Shown piece after piece: positions 44,028-51,625 of a stretch of DNA of 64,000 bases. The translations under genes were made by a program, and so were the position numbers. The notes beneath the pieces are model-generated. The model worked only from the letters and a program-made list of their open reading frames with translations. It had not been told where the DNA came from and searched no databases. Within the stretch, counting starts at the first letter, position 1; each line of letters begins with the position of its first letter. Source of the stretch: Clostridium sp. CAG:221. Its GTDB lineage: Bacteria > Bacillota > Clostridia > Clostridiales > Clostridiaceae. Location: NCBI GenBank assembly GCA_000435835.1, contig FR883384.1, positions 30,899-94,898 of the forward strand. The letters run 5' to 3'.

Positions 44028-44723
44028 ATGGATGTAAGTAAAAGAATAGATTTTATAGTTGATAACTTAGATAAAGTTGAATGTTTAGCTGATATAGGAA
44101 CTGATCATGGATATGTTCCCCTTTTAGCTTTAGAAAGAGAAAAGGCCAATAAAGTAATTGCATGTGATATAAATAAGGATCCTTTAGATAAGGCTAAATT
44201 AAATGCTATTCTTGAAGGTATAGTTGGAAATGAAATAGATTTTAGGTTAGGTTCTGGACTAAAGCCATTGGAAATGAAAGAGGCTAATTCAGTGGTTATT
44301 GCTGGAATGGGCGGAAATTTAATAAGAGATATTCTTGAAGCTGATATGGAAAAGGTCAATTCATTAGAATCATTAATATTAGTTCCAGCACAAAATCCAG
44401 AGGTTTTAAGAGAATACTTATATGAAAATAATTATGAAATAATTAAAGAAGATTTATGCTTTGATGAAGGCGTTTATTATGAATTATTTAAAGTTAGAAG
44501 AGCAGAAGGTCATGCAACTGAACTAGATAGCATCTATTATGAAATAAGTCCAATGTTATTAAGACAAAAACATCCTTTAATGAGAGAATATTTAGAAAGT
44601 AAAATAAAAAACTATTCTAAAATATTAGGATTCATATCTGAAGATAGCGAAAGTGCTATTTTAAGAAAGAAAGAAGTAGAAGAAAAAATAAGTATCATAA
44701 ATTCCATGATGAATTATTTATAA
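44028..44723 (+). CDS. trmK: tRNA (adenine22-N1)-methyltransferase
   Basis: Makes m1A22 in tRNA. About 231 residues of a class I methyltransferase with LADIGTDHGYVPLLAL (SAM motif), VIACDINKDPLDKA, VIAGMGGNLIRDIL (conserved GMGG) and LVPAQNPEVLREYL, then a C-terminal coiled coil. ATG 44028 gives the usual start MDVSKRIDFIV. The in-frame TTG at 44010 is probably transposon-derived. Neither start has a good ribosome binding site, apparently because a transposon end lies directly upstream. It is followed by the Nif3-like gene, its normal neighbour after rpoD. Confidence 0.92.
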   Translation: MDVSKRIDFIVDNLDKVECLADIGTDHGYVPLLALEREKANKVIACDINKDPLDKAKLNAILEGIVGNEIDFRLGSGLKPLEMKEANSVVIAGMGGNLIRDILEADMEKVNSLESLILVPAQNPEVLREYLYENNYEIIKEDLCFDEGVYYELFKVRRAEGHATELDSIYYEISPMLLRQKHPLMREYLESKIKNYSKILGFISEDSESAILRKKEVEEKISIINSMMNYL

Positions 44724-44740
44724 AATAAGGTGATATAATT

Positions 44741-45526
44741 ATGATGTTATTAAGTGATATTATAAAATCAATAGAAGATTTTGCACCTAAATATATCAAA
44801 GAAGATTTTGATAATGTAGGATTAATGGTAGGAGATAAGAAGAGAGGTATTTCTAAAATATTACTTGCTCTTGATTGTACAAATGAAGTCATAGAAGAAG
44901 CTAAAATAAATGGTGTTGATTTAATTATTACTCATCATCCATTAATTTTTAGAAAACCAAGTAGCATAACAACAGATACTTTGCAAGGAAGTAAGATTAT
45001 GGAGCTTATAAAACATGATATAGCATTATACTCTGCTCATACTAACTTGGATAGTGCTGAAAATGGGATGAATGAAACTATAGCAAAATTAGTAGGTTTA
45101 AAAGAAAGTAAGCTTATAGAAGTAAACTTTAAAGATAATAAAGCTGGAATAGGAAGAATAGGCTTATTGGAAGAAGAAGTTTCTATAGAAAGATATGCTA
45201 AAAAAGTGATGTCATCATTAGGTATTAATCATGGAAGACTTGTAAAAGGTAATGAAACTGCTAAAAAGATTGCAATAATCAATGGGAGCGGACAAGATTT
45301 CATAGGTAAAGCAGTAGCCATGGGAGCAGATACTATAGTGACAGGCGATACTACATATCATTTTGCTTCGGATTATAAAGAAATGGGAATAAACATTATA
45401 GATATAGGGCATTTTGGATCAGAATGGACTGTATTCCTAAAGGTTATGGAAAACATATATAAAGACTTTAAAGATGTAGAAGTTATGGAAAGTAAAAAAT
45501 GTCAAGATCCATACACATTTATATAA
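44741..45526 (+). CDS. Nif3-like dinuclear metal center protein
   Basis: The 261-residue member of the Nif3/YqfO family is often annotated GTP cyclohydrolase I type 2. Metal-binding residues are visible in DLIITHHPLIFRK, YSAHTNLDSAENGMNE and the C-terminal DIGHFGSEWTVF. It lacks the extra PII-like insert seen in longer members. The biochemical role is unsettled. AAGGTGAT precedes ATG 44741. It follows trmK by 17 bp, a conserved pair. Confidence 0.94.
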   Translation: MMLLSDIIKSIEDFAPKYIKEDFDNVGLMVGDKKRGISKILLALDCTNEVIEEAKINGVDLIITHHPLIFRKPSSITTDTLQGSKIMELIKHDIALYSAHTNLDSAENGMNETIAKLVGLKESKLIEVNFKDNKAGIGRIGLLEEEVSIERYAKKVMSSLGINHGRLVKGNETAKKIAIINGSGQDFIGKAVAMGADTIVTGDTTYHFASDYKEMGINIIDIGHFGSEWTVFLKVMENIYKDFKDVEVMESKKCQDPYTFI

Positions 45527-45536
45527 ATAGTTATTA

Positions 45537-45564
45537 AATAGAGCGAATTACGCTCTATTTTTGC
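45537..45564 (+). terminator. Terminator after nif3-like gene
   Basis: AATAGAGCG pairs perfectly with CGCTCTATT around AATTA and is followed by TTTT. Confidence 0.9.
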
Positions 45565-45604
45565 ATATAAATAAGTATAAGCAAGATTTTATATGGAGGA
45601 ACAT

Positions 45605-45820
45605 ATGTCTAAGAAAACAGATTGGGGCAAAGTGGTTAGAGACACAGTTAATGATGTAATTTGTGCAATTAAAAACAGCCCTAAAGTACCAAGTACTCCA
45701 AATCCAAGAGCACGTATTTGTGTATTGGTTTTAATGATATTGACTCTTTTGTTATCTGGCATAAGTTTTTACAGTTGGTTAATAATAATAATGCTTTTTA
45801 TAATTTTACAATTTATCTAA
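45605..45820 (+). CDS. Small membrane protein, unknown function
   Basis: The 71-residue protein has a charged N-terminus (SKKTDWGKVVRDTVNDVICAI), a Pro-rich middle (KVPSTPNPRAR) and one long hydrophobic C-terminal segment, possibly two short helices (residues 40-71). No family recognised. GGAGGA immediately precedes ATG 45605; an in-frame ATG at 45593 overlaps that site and is rejected. It lies between the nif3 terminator and rnpB. Confidence 0.7.
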   Translation: MSKKTDWGKVVRDTVNDVICAIKNSPKVPSTPNPRARICVLVLMILTLLLSGISFYSWLIIIMLFIILQFI

Positions 45821-45828
45821 AAAAACAT

Positions 45829-45857
45829 TTGTTTTATTATTGAATTTATGATAATAT
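45829..45857 (+). promoter_or_regulatory. Promoter of rnpB
   Basis: TTGTTT (45829-45834) and TAATAT (45852-45857) are 17 bp apart. The predicted start near 45864 coincides with the 5' end of the RNA fold. Confidence 0.55.
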
Positions 45858-45862
45858 AAATC

Positions 45863-46232
45863 TTGCGAGTGATACATGCAATCGCTGCTAGCTTTAAGCT
45901 AGGAGAGGAAAGTCGGAGCTCCAAAGGGCAGGGTGCTGGCTAACGGCCAGTCAAGGCGACTTGAAGGATAGTGCAACAGAGATATACCGCCAGAAAATCT
46001 TAGGATTTGAGTTTGCTTAAAGCAACTGGTAAGGGTGGAAAGGTGATGGTAAGAGCTCACCAGCGGTATGGAGACATATCGGCTATGTAAACCCCACCTG
46101 GAGCAAGACCGAGTAATGGCTTTATGGGGTGGCCCGTCCCGCCATGTGGTGTGTCGCTTGAGCTTGCTGGTAACAGTAAGCCTAGATAGATGATTGCTTA
46201 ATACAGAACTCCGCTTATGGATTATCTCGCAA
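45863..46232 (+). ncRNA. rnpB: RNase P RNA
   Basis: Catalytic RNA of RNase P, which trims tRNA 5' ends. The 5' TTGCGAG (45863-45869) pairs with the 3' CTCGCAA (46226-46232) as helix P1. Conserved blocks are GAGAGGAAAGTCGGAGCTCC, GTGCAACAGAGATATACCGCC in the core, GGTAAGGGTGGAAAGGTG, and ACAGAACTCCGCTTATGGAT near the 3' end. The blocks resemble the ancestral (type A-like) pattern rather than the Bacillus subtilis one. A terminator follows. Confidence 0.95.
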
Positions 46233-46236
46233 CATG

Positions 46237-46271
46237 AAAAGCATTAGGGAATACCTAATGCTTTTCTTTTT
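46237..46271 (+). terminator. Terminator of rnpB
   Basis: AAAAGCATTAGG (46237-46248) pairs perfectly with CCTAATGCTTTT (46254-46265) and is followed by CTTTTT. Confidence 0.9.
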
Positions 46272-46420
46272 GCTTTAAACTATAAAAGTTAATAAAATAG
46301 GAATGTAAAAATGTTTGAAAATCAAAATAATTTTTCGTATAATCTTATAATCTTGAAAAAGTTAATATATAATAATGTTATGATAATATTTTCCATATAT
46401 GGAGTAAAGGAGGGGGTTTT

Positions 46421-46879
46421 GTGATAATAGAATTATACAATCATAAAGCACAATATTATGAAACCGATCAAATGGGAATAATTCATCATTCAAATTATTT
46501 AAGATGGTTTGAAGAGGCAAGGGCGGATTTGATGGAACAGGTTGGATTAGGTTATAATAAGCTAGAAGAACTAGGGATTATATGTCCAGTATTATCAGCT
46601 TCTTGTGAATATAAAGGAATGGTAAGATACAACGATGATGTAATAATTATTCCAAAAGTGGAAAAATTCAATGGTGTGAAGATTACCTTATCATATAAGG
46701 TAGTAGACGCTAAGACAAGAGAGATTAAGACTACAGGAGAAACAAAACATTGTTTCTTAGGCAGGGATCATAGACCAATATCACTAGCAAAAGAATGTCC
46801 AGAAATATATAAACTTTTCAAAAGTTATGAAGGTGTAGATATTGAAAAAAATATAGAAGAAAAAGAAGATATAGTCTAA
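46421..46879 (+). CDS. YbgC/4-hydroxybenzoyl-CoA thioesterase family protein
   Basis: The 152-residue hotdog-fold acyl-CoA thioesterase has the active-site segment YYETDQMGIIHHSNYLRWFEEAR at its start, carrying the catalytic Asp and the His-rich turn of the YbgC family. The acyl substrate is not predictable; short-chain acyl-CoA is common for the family. The start is GTG 46421 after a strong AAGGAGGGGG. The 13-residue acidic tail (IEKNIEEKEDIV) is outside the domain. Confidence 0.9.
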   Translation: MIIELYNHKAQYYETDQMGIIHHSNYLRWFEEARADLMEQVGLGYNKLEELGIICPVLSASCEYKGMVRYNDDVIIIPKVEKFNGVKITLSYKVVDAKTREIKTTGETKHCFLGRDHRPISLAKECPEIYKLFKSYEGVDIEKNIEEKEDIV

Positions 46880-47016
46880 AAGTATACATTTGAAAAAATA
46901 AAAAAATATTGTAATATAAATATATATTAGGATAAAATATGTATTTTTAATAACATACTTAAAAAAACTTAATATAAGGCGATAATAAAATAAGAAACTT
47001 CTAAGGAGAAACAAAT

Positions 47017-47655
47017 ATGTATAAAATAATTGATTATATAGAATCTAATGATTTTGGAGAGCTTGAATCATCAATTAAGCATTTTAATGGTAAACCTAGA
47101 GTTACTTTGAATTATATTTTAAAAAGTAATAGTAAAAGGCAAAGAAAGCTTAAGGTTATCACTATCGAAAAGGAAGACCAATGGTTTAAATTAAGTAGTA
47201 TATTAAAGATATCTAAAAGAAGATATCAAAAAGTTATAGAAATACATGAAGATGAGTTTGAGGTAGTGACTGCCAATATTCAATATATTATTAAAATGTT
47301 TTTTGAAATAAAAAGATGGTTTAATTCAATTGTAGAATTTCATTTCATAAAATTCCCTAATAATATTAAGGTATTTAATGACTTAGACTTTATTTATGGC
47401 AATGAAGACATTAGTTATAGGTTTTCGTTAAATCCTGGAGGACTTTTAGTTAGAGTGAAATTATTAAATTATTCTAAGGATGCTATAGAACTGTTACAAT
47501 ATATATCGGAAAACTGTAATATGTATGGTGGGACATGCATTATTGAAAATACCAATGAAAATAAGAAAGATATATTTGCAAGGACAGAAGGATATATAGA
47601 ACCTAAGAAAAAAAGAATAGAATTTAGTGATGAAGAAATTAAAATTACAACTTAA
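47017..47655 (+). CDS. Protein of unknown function
   Basis: Not recognised. The 212-residue soluble protein has no membrane helix or signal peptide. The sequence alternates strands with basic helices (KSNSKRQRKLKVITIEKED) and ends in an acidic tail preceded by EPKKKRIEF. No Cys/His metal cluster is apparent. TAAGGAG precedes ATG 47017. No terminator was seen between it and the thioesterase 137 bp upstream. Confidence 0.75.
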   Translation: MYKIIDYIESNDFGELESSIKHFNGKPRVTLNYILKSNSKRQRKLKVITIEKEDQWFKLSSILKISKRRYQKVIEIHEDEFEVVTANIQYIIKMFFEIKRWFNSIVEFHFIKFPNNIKVFNDLDFIYGNEDISYRFSLNPGGLLVRVKLLNYSKDAIELLQYISENCNMYGGTCIIENTNENKKDIFARTEGYIEPKKKRIEFSDEEIKITT

Positions 47656-47691
47656 AAAGAATTTTTAAATAAAGCTTTTTAGATTATTTCG

Positions 47692-47720
47692 TTGACTTTT
47701 GCCAAAACTACATATACTAT
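47692..47720 (+). promoter_or_regulatory. Promoter of the pentapeptide-repeat gene
   Basis: TTGACT (47692-47697) and TACTAT (47715-47720), 17 bp apart, lie about 55 bp before the start codon. TATACT at 47713 with a 15-bp spacer is an alternative -10. Confidence 0.5.
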
Positions 47721-47778
47721 ACATAAAGAAGCATTGGTATTAATATGCCAATTAAAAGTTATATGTATGGAGGCAGTA

Positions 47779-48423
47779 ATGGCAATAAATAGAAGTACAC
47801 CAGAAAACTTTGTTTATGATAATACAAGTAAAATTAATAAAAATTTTGTATATAAAAATTTAAAAAGAAGCAAATGCTATAATTGTGATTTTTCAGGATC
47901 AAATTTTGATTTTACTAGCTTAAGGGGAGCTCATTTCAAAAAGTGTAATTTTTACAGATGTAGTTTTAAAGAAGCTGAATTTATAGGATCAAATTTAAAG
48001 GGATGTAAATTTAGAGAAGCTATGTTTGAAGATGCAATTTTTGAAGGTGCAAGTCTTGCAAATGTAGATTTTAGAGATGCTAAATTTATCAATACAATTT
48101 TTGTAGGTTGCGATTTAAGTACAGTAAAGAACTTTGATATAAACAGTCCTAAAATTAGAGTTTATGATGAAATGCCAAAATTAGATATTAGTAATGAATT
48201 AGAAAAGGCAATTCTTTCTGCAATGGAAAATCAATATATTAAGAAATCTAGAGTGCTAGATACAAAAGAGGGTTCAATAAACGGATTATCAATACTGATA
48301 TTAAAGGAAAGATTTTCAGAAGAAACGTTAATTAAAGGTATGAAACATATAAAAGAAAATATTGATAGAGATTTCCATACTTTAAGTTATATTTCAAGAA
48401 TTATTAAAAGTATAGATAAATAG
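47779..48423 (+). CDS. Pentapeptide-repeat protein
   Basis: The 214-residue protein has about ten tandem A(D/N)LxX-type units at residues 30-115 (for example CDFSGSNFDFTSLRGAHFKKC and GSNLKGCKFREAMFEDAIFE, each broken into five-residue turns), forming a right-handed beta helix. Some pentapeptide proteins mimic DNA and protect gyrase; nothing here specifically shows that role. The C-terminal 90 residues are helical and unrelated. GGAGG at 47769 sets ATG 47779 as start; the longer in-frame reading from 47692 would begin inside the promoter. Confidence 0.88.
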   Translation: MAINRSTPENFVYDNTSKINKNFVYKNLKRSKCYNCDFSGSNFDFTSLRGAHFKKCNFYRCSFKEAEFIGSNLKGCKFREAMFEDAIFEGASLANVDFRDAKFINTIFVGCDLSTVKNFDINSPKIRVYDEMPKLDISNELEKAILSAMENQYIKKSRVLDTKEGSINGLSILILKERFSEETLIKGMKHIKENIDRDFHTLSYISRIIKSIDK

Positions 48424-48428
48424 AAAAT

Positions 48429-48473
48429 TATAAAAGCTATCTTAATTTAAATAGAAGATAGCTTTTTTTATTA
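48429..48473 (+). terminator. Bidirectional terminator
   Basis: AAAAGCTATCTT pairs with AAGATAGCTTTT around AATTTAAATAG and is followed by TTTATT. It lies between two converging genes. Confidence 0.85.
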
Positions 48474-49442
48474 TTTTTTAATTAAAGAATTAGTATTAAT
48501 ATCACTTAATGCTTCAAAAAATAATTCAGGTTCATCCATCATGGTCATGTGACCAGCATTAGGAATAACATATAGTTTTTTATATGGAGCATCAATTTTA
48601 TTAAAGTATTTACTAGCTATATTATATGAAGTTTGCCAGTCATTATCTCCTAAGATATAAAAAATAGGTACTTCATATTTTAATGGTTTTGAATAAAGAG
48701 TAAAGTTTTCTAAAAATTTATAAATAGATTTATTAGCGTTGTAAGAGTTTAAGTAAGCTTTAACGTCACTTAATTGAAAAATAGGACTTTTTATAAAGTT
48801 TTTAATAAGTGAAAAATTAATATTTATTGCTAAATTATATTTGGCCTGTATCTTTCTAAACTTGCGTATGGTTTTAGTAGAAGTCAAATCTAATTTTTCA
48901 CCAGGATATTCACCTAATGAATTAAGTTTTTTTAAGTCATGTTTGTTATTAGCTTTTAAGATAGCTTCTTTAGTTTTATCATAAGCTACTTTTTCATTTT
49001 CCAACATATCTACAACTTGTCCTACTCCTATATAATACTCTATATCTTCAGGGTGAGATTGTATATATAAGCTTCCTAAAATACTACCCCAAGAGTGGCC
49101 TAATAAAATAATTTTCTTTTTATTATATTTTTTCTTTAAATAATCACATATTTCTTTTAAATCATTAAGTAAAATTTCTGTGGTTGGAAATGTATCTTCA
49201 TCAGGATTTTCAGTAAGGGTTTTTCCAGCACCACGTTGATCCCAATGAACAACTGTGAAGATATTTTCCCATTTTTCTTGAAAAGTATATGAAAATATTG
49301 ATTCAGCAGAACCAGGACCACCATGCAAAATTAACAATACTGGATTTTTGTAGTCTGTACCACAATGGAATAAATATTGTGATATTCCGTTAATAGGTAT
49401 ATATTCTTCAAAATAAATTAATTTATTGGTGTTATTTTTCAT
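48471..49442 (-). CDS. Alpha/beta hydrolase, proline iminopeptidase-like
   Basis: The 323-residue hydrolase has the S33 peptidase layout. The oxyanion-hole segment is ILHGGPGSAESIFSY, with VVHWDQRGAGKT, the nucleophile elbow GHSWGSILGSLY (Ser), a helical cap, the acid in YILGDNDWQTS and the His in NAGHMTMMDEPELF. No signal peptide, so cytoplasmic. The substrate could be an N-terminal proline peptide or another small ester or amide. TTAGGAGG precedes the ATG on the minus strand. Confidence 0.9.
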   Translation of the reverse strand: MKNNTNKLIYFEEYIPINGISQYLFHCGTDYKNPVLLILHGGPGSAESIFSYTFQEKWENIFTVVHWDQRGAGKTLTENPDEDTFPTTEILLNDLKEICDYLKKKYNKKKIILLGHSWGSILGSLYIQSHPEDIEYYIGVGQVVDMLENEKVAYDKTKEAILKANNKHDLKKLNSLGEYPGEKLDLTSTKTIRKFRKIQAKYNLAININFSLIKNFIKSPIFQLSDVKAYLNSYNANKSIYKFLENFTLYSKPLKYEVPIFYILGDNDWQTSYNIASKYFNKIDAPYKKLYVIPNAGHMTMMDEPELFFEALSDINTNSLIKK

Positions 49443-49538
49443 TATAAACCTCCTAATGAAAAAAATAATCTACAAAGATAATATTACCATAAAAATACAA
49501 AAATGGAATAATAAAACATTATTCCCTTTTGAAACATG

Positions 49539-51089
49539 TTATTTTTCAGTTAATTTATCCATTAAATTTCTAATTTTCCATTCGTCTTTAAGATCTGTCA
49601 TAGTAAGAATTTCATCACCAGCTTTAATTATTGTATTACCATTTGGCGTGATAGATATTTCACCACGATTTATGGATACAACTAATGTGTTTTCAGGAAG
49701 ATTAAGATCTTTTATAGCCATTTTTTCTATTGTTGAGCCATAGTGAACCATATTTGTGATTATTGTTTTTTTCTTGCTATTTTTATGATATTCATTAATG
49801 TTATTTTTAAGTAGTAGATTTTCCATTAATGAATCATAAATAGGAGCACTATCTAATAAATCAGCAATGATATAAGCAATGATTGATACTATTGATAATG
49901 GAAGTAGGTGGTTAAAAGAACCTGTCATTTCAATAATTAAGATTATACCTGTTATAGGAGCTCTTACAATAGCAGTAAAGTATCCAGCCATGGATAATAT
50001 GATAAAAGTTGTAAAATTGGTTTCATTGATACCAAAAGAATTTATGCATATATATCCAAAAATTGAACCTATTGAGCCACCAATAATTAGTAGAGGAAAG
50101 AATATTCCACCAGGAGCACCTGAACCAAAACTAATTATTGAAAATAATAATTTACCAATAAAAACTAAAAATAAAAGCAATAATGTATTACTTAGTGAAA
50201 ATTCTTCAAGAGCTGCATGGCCACCACAAAGTAATACTGGAAATATCAATCCTAATATACCAGCTAAAGCAAATGGAATTAATAATTTGGTAGAAGTAGA
50301 TACCTTAAGTTTACCATATAGCTTTTGAGTAAGTAATGTTGCCCAGTTGTAAAAGGCACCAAGCACTCCAAGGAGTACACCAAGAAAAAGTAAAAGCCAA
50401 TAGTTTTTTAATGGTAATGCAGTAGTTGAAGTAAAATTAAACACAGGATTTAAACCAAAAAAGTGTTTAGATATAAAATCGGCAGCTACAGCAGCTACTG
50501 TTGTAGATAATAAAACAACAGGAGAAAAATATTTATATATTTCTTCTAAGCAAAAAAGCACTCCAGATAAGGGAGCATTAAAAGCTGCTGATAGCCCAGC
50601 ACTAGCACCACTGCTTATTAAAAGGCGCCTTTGTAGCCTTGAACTATTAAAAAATTTGCTTATTAGGTCACCTGTACAAGCACCAAGCTGTACAGAAGGG
50701 CCCTCACGACCTAAAGAAAGACCACTTAGGATTGAAAGAGTTCCACCAATAAATTTATTTATTATGGTACTTAGTGGTCTGTTTTTTATATATCCGCCTA
50801 TGATAGCTTTTATTTGGGGAATACCACTGCCGCTGATGTAGGGTTCTTTATCAATTAATTTACCTACTATGTATGCAATGATAAATAATACTAAAAACCA
50901 CAGAGGAATAGCCCATTTATTTTCTGAGATATATTCATAAATATTAAAGGCTATTTTTTCTGCATATGATAATGAAAATCGATATAATATAACAACTAAT
51001 GATGTAATAATACCAACTATCAATGATTTTAGCACTAAGGCTATTTTTTCATGTCCAGAATCAGTAATGATATCTAAATTGTTATTCAT
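49539..51089 (-). CDS. ClC-type chloride/proton transporter with TrkA-C domain
   Basis: The protein of about 516 residues has the ClC core with about 18 helix segments and all selectivity motifs: GSGIPQIKAIIGG, GREGPSVQLGA (with the gating Glu) and GAPGGIFFPLLI. The internal Glu region CLEEIYKYFSP fits the antiporter type. A C-terminal TrkA-C domain (about 440-516, LVVSINRGEISITPNGNTII) probably senses a ligand. AGAGGTGAT precedes ATG 51089; the longer frame from 51119 lacks a ribosome binding site. No fluoride-riboswitch sequence precedes it, and the GREGP motif is of the chloride type. Confidence 0.93.
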   Translation of the reverse strand: MNNNLDIITDSGHEKIALVLKSLIVGIITSLVVILYRFSLSYAEKIAFNIYEYISENKWAIPLWFLVLFIIAYIVGKLIDKEPYISGSGIPQIKAIIGGYIKNRPLSTIINKFIGGTLSILSGLSLGREGPSVQLGACTGDLISKFFNSSRLQRRLLISSGASAGLSAAFNAPLSGVLFCLEEIYKYFSPVVLLSTTVAAVAADFISKHFFGLNPVFNFTSTTALPLKNYWLLLFLGVLLGVLGAFYNWATLLTQKLYGKLKVSTSTKLLIPFALAGILGLIFPVLLCGGHAALEEFSLSNTLLLLFLVFIGKLLFSIISFGSGAPGGIFFPLLIIGGSIGSIFGYICINSFGINETNFTTFIILSMAGYFTAIVRAPITGIILIIEMTGSFNHLLPLSIVSIIAYIIADLLDSAPIYDSLMENLLLKNNINEYHKNSKKKTIITNMVHYGSTIEKMAIKDLNLPENTLVVSINRGEISITPNGNTIIKAGDEILTMTDLKDEWKIRNLMDKLTEK

Positions 51090-51203
51090 AATAAAATCAC
51101 CTCTAAAGATAGTATACATTAAAATATCTTTAATATCATAATTTATAGAATAGTCTGAAACATTTATTTTTAGTTAAAAAATATTTCTTAATTAAAAATA
51201 ACT

Positions 51204-51219
51204 TTTACAAATTTGTAAA
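51204..51219. promoter_or_regulatory. Perfect 16-bp palindrome upstream of the ClC gene
   Basis: TTTACAAATTTGTAAA is self-complementary and lies about 115 bp before the ClC start. It may be an operator; nothing identifies the protein. Confidence 0.35.
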
Positions 51220-51307
51220 TATAATAAAAAAATAAATTTTATAAGAAATAGGCTCTTTTTAGCTTGATACAGAAAAAATTAAAATTAATTAATAAAAAGT
51301 TAATAAA

Positions 51308-51324
51308 AATTAGTACTACTAATT
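51308..51324. promoter_or_regulatory. Inverted repeat AATTAGTA-C-TACTAATT
   Basis: Perfect 8-1-8 inverted repeat in the ClC/MMPL intergenic region. The spacing and ACTAAT core resemble TetR-type operators. It lies about 100 bp upstream of the stronger operator at 51431. Confidence 0.35.
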
Positions 51325-51424
51325 AAAAACAAAGATATAAGCTGTTTAATAAAGAATTACAGTGATAATCAAGCAAAATAAAAGTTGGATAGATTAAATG
51401 TAAAAAAATACCATAAAATTCCTT

Positions 51425-51453
51425 TTGCTTAAACTAACTAGTCAGTTTAAAAT
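51425..51453 (+). promoter_or_regulatory. Promoter with TetR-type operator in the spacer
   Basis: TTGCTT (51425-51430) and TAAAAT (51448-51453) are exactly 17 bp apart. The spacer and first base of the -10 read AAACTAACTAGTCAGTTT (51431-51448), palindromic except for one base pair. A repressor bound there would cover both promoter elements. It points toward the MMPL operon, but an insertion sequence begins 12 bp after the -10. Confidence 0.65.
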
Positions 51454-51570
51454 GTATCACAACGGATAGTGTAAAGTTTCGTATGAAAAAATAGCATAGG
51501 GCTAATTTGGCATAATAATGGAAAAATAACTTTGCAATATCAATTAAAATTCGAAAATTGAATATGACAA

Positions 51571-51592
51571 AAAGACCTTCGGTATCGGAGGC
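51571..51592 (-). terminator. Terminator of the transposase gene
   Basis: On the minus strand GCCTCCGATACCGAAGGT forms a short stem (CCTcCG / CGaAGG) followed by CTTTTTG, 34 bp past the stop. Confidence 0.55.
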
Positions 51593-51625
51593 AAAAATTA
51601 AATCAATATTTAATTTTATAGTTTA

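Noticed and set aside
47692..47778. N-terminal extension of the pentapeptide-repeat protein
   Set aside because: The TTG at 47692 is part of a -35 element and the extension has no similarity to repeats; GGAGG precedes ATG 47779.
49879..50328. Plus-strand open frame inside the ClC gene
   Set aside because: Antisense shadow of conserved ClC helices; no ribosome binding site or independent features.
51090..51200. Fluoride riboswitch upstream of the ClC gene
   Set aside because: No crcB-motif sequence is visible and the protein has chloride-type GREGP motifs rather than the fluoride-exporter variant.
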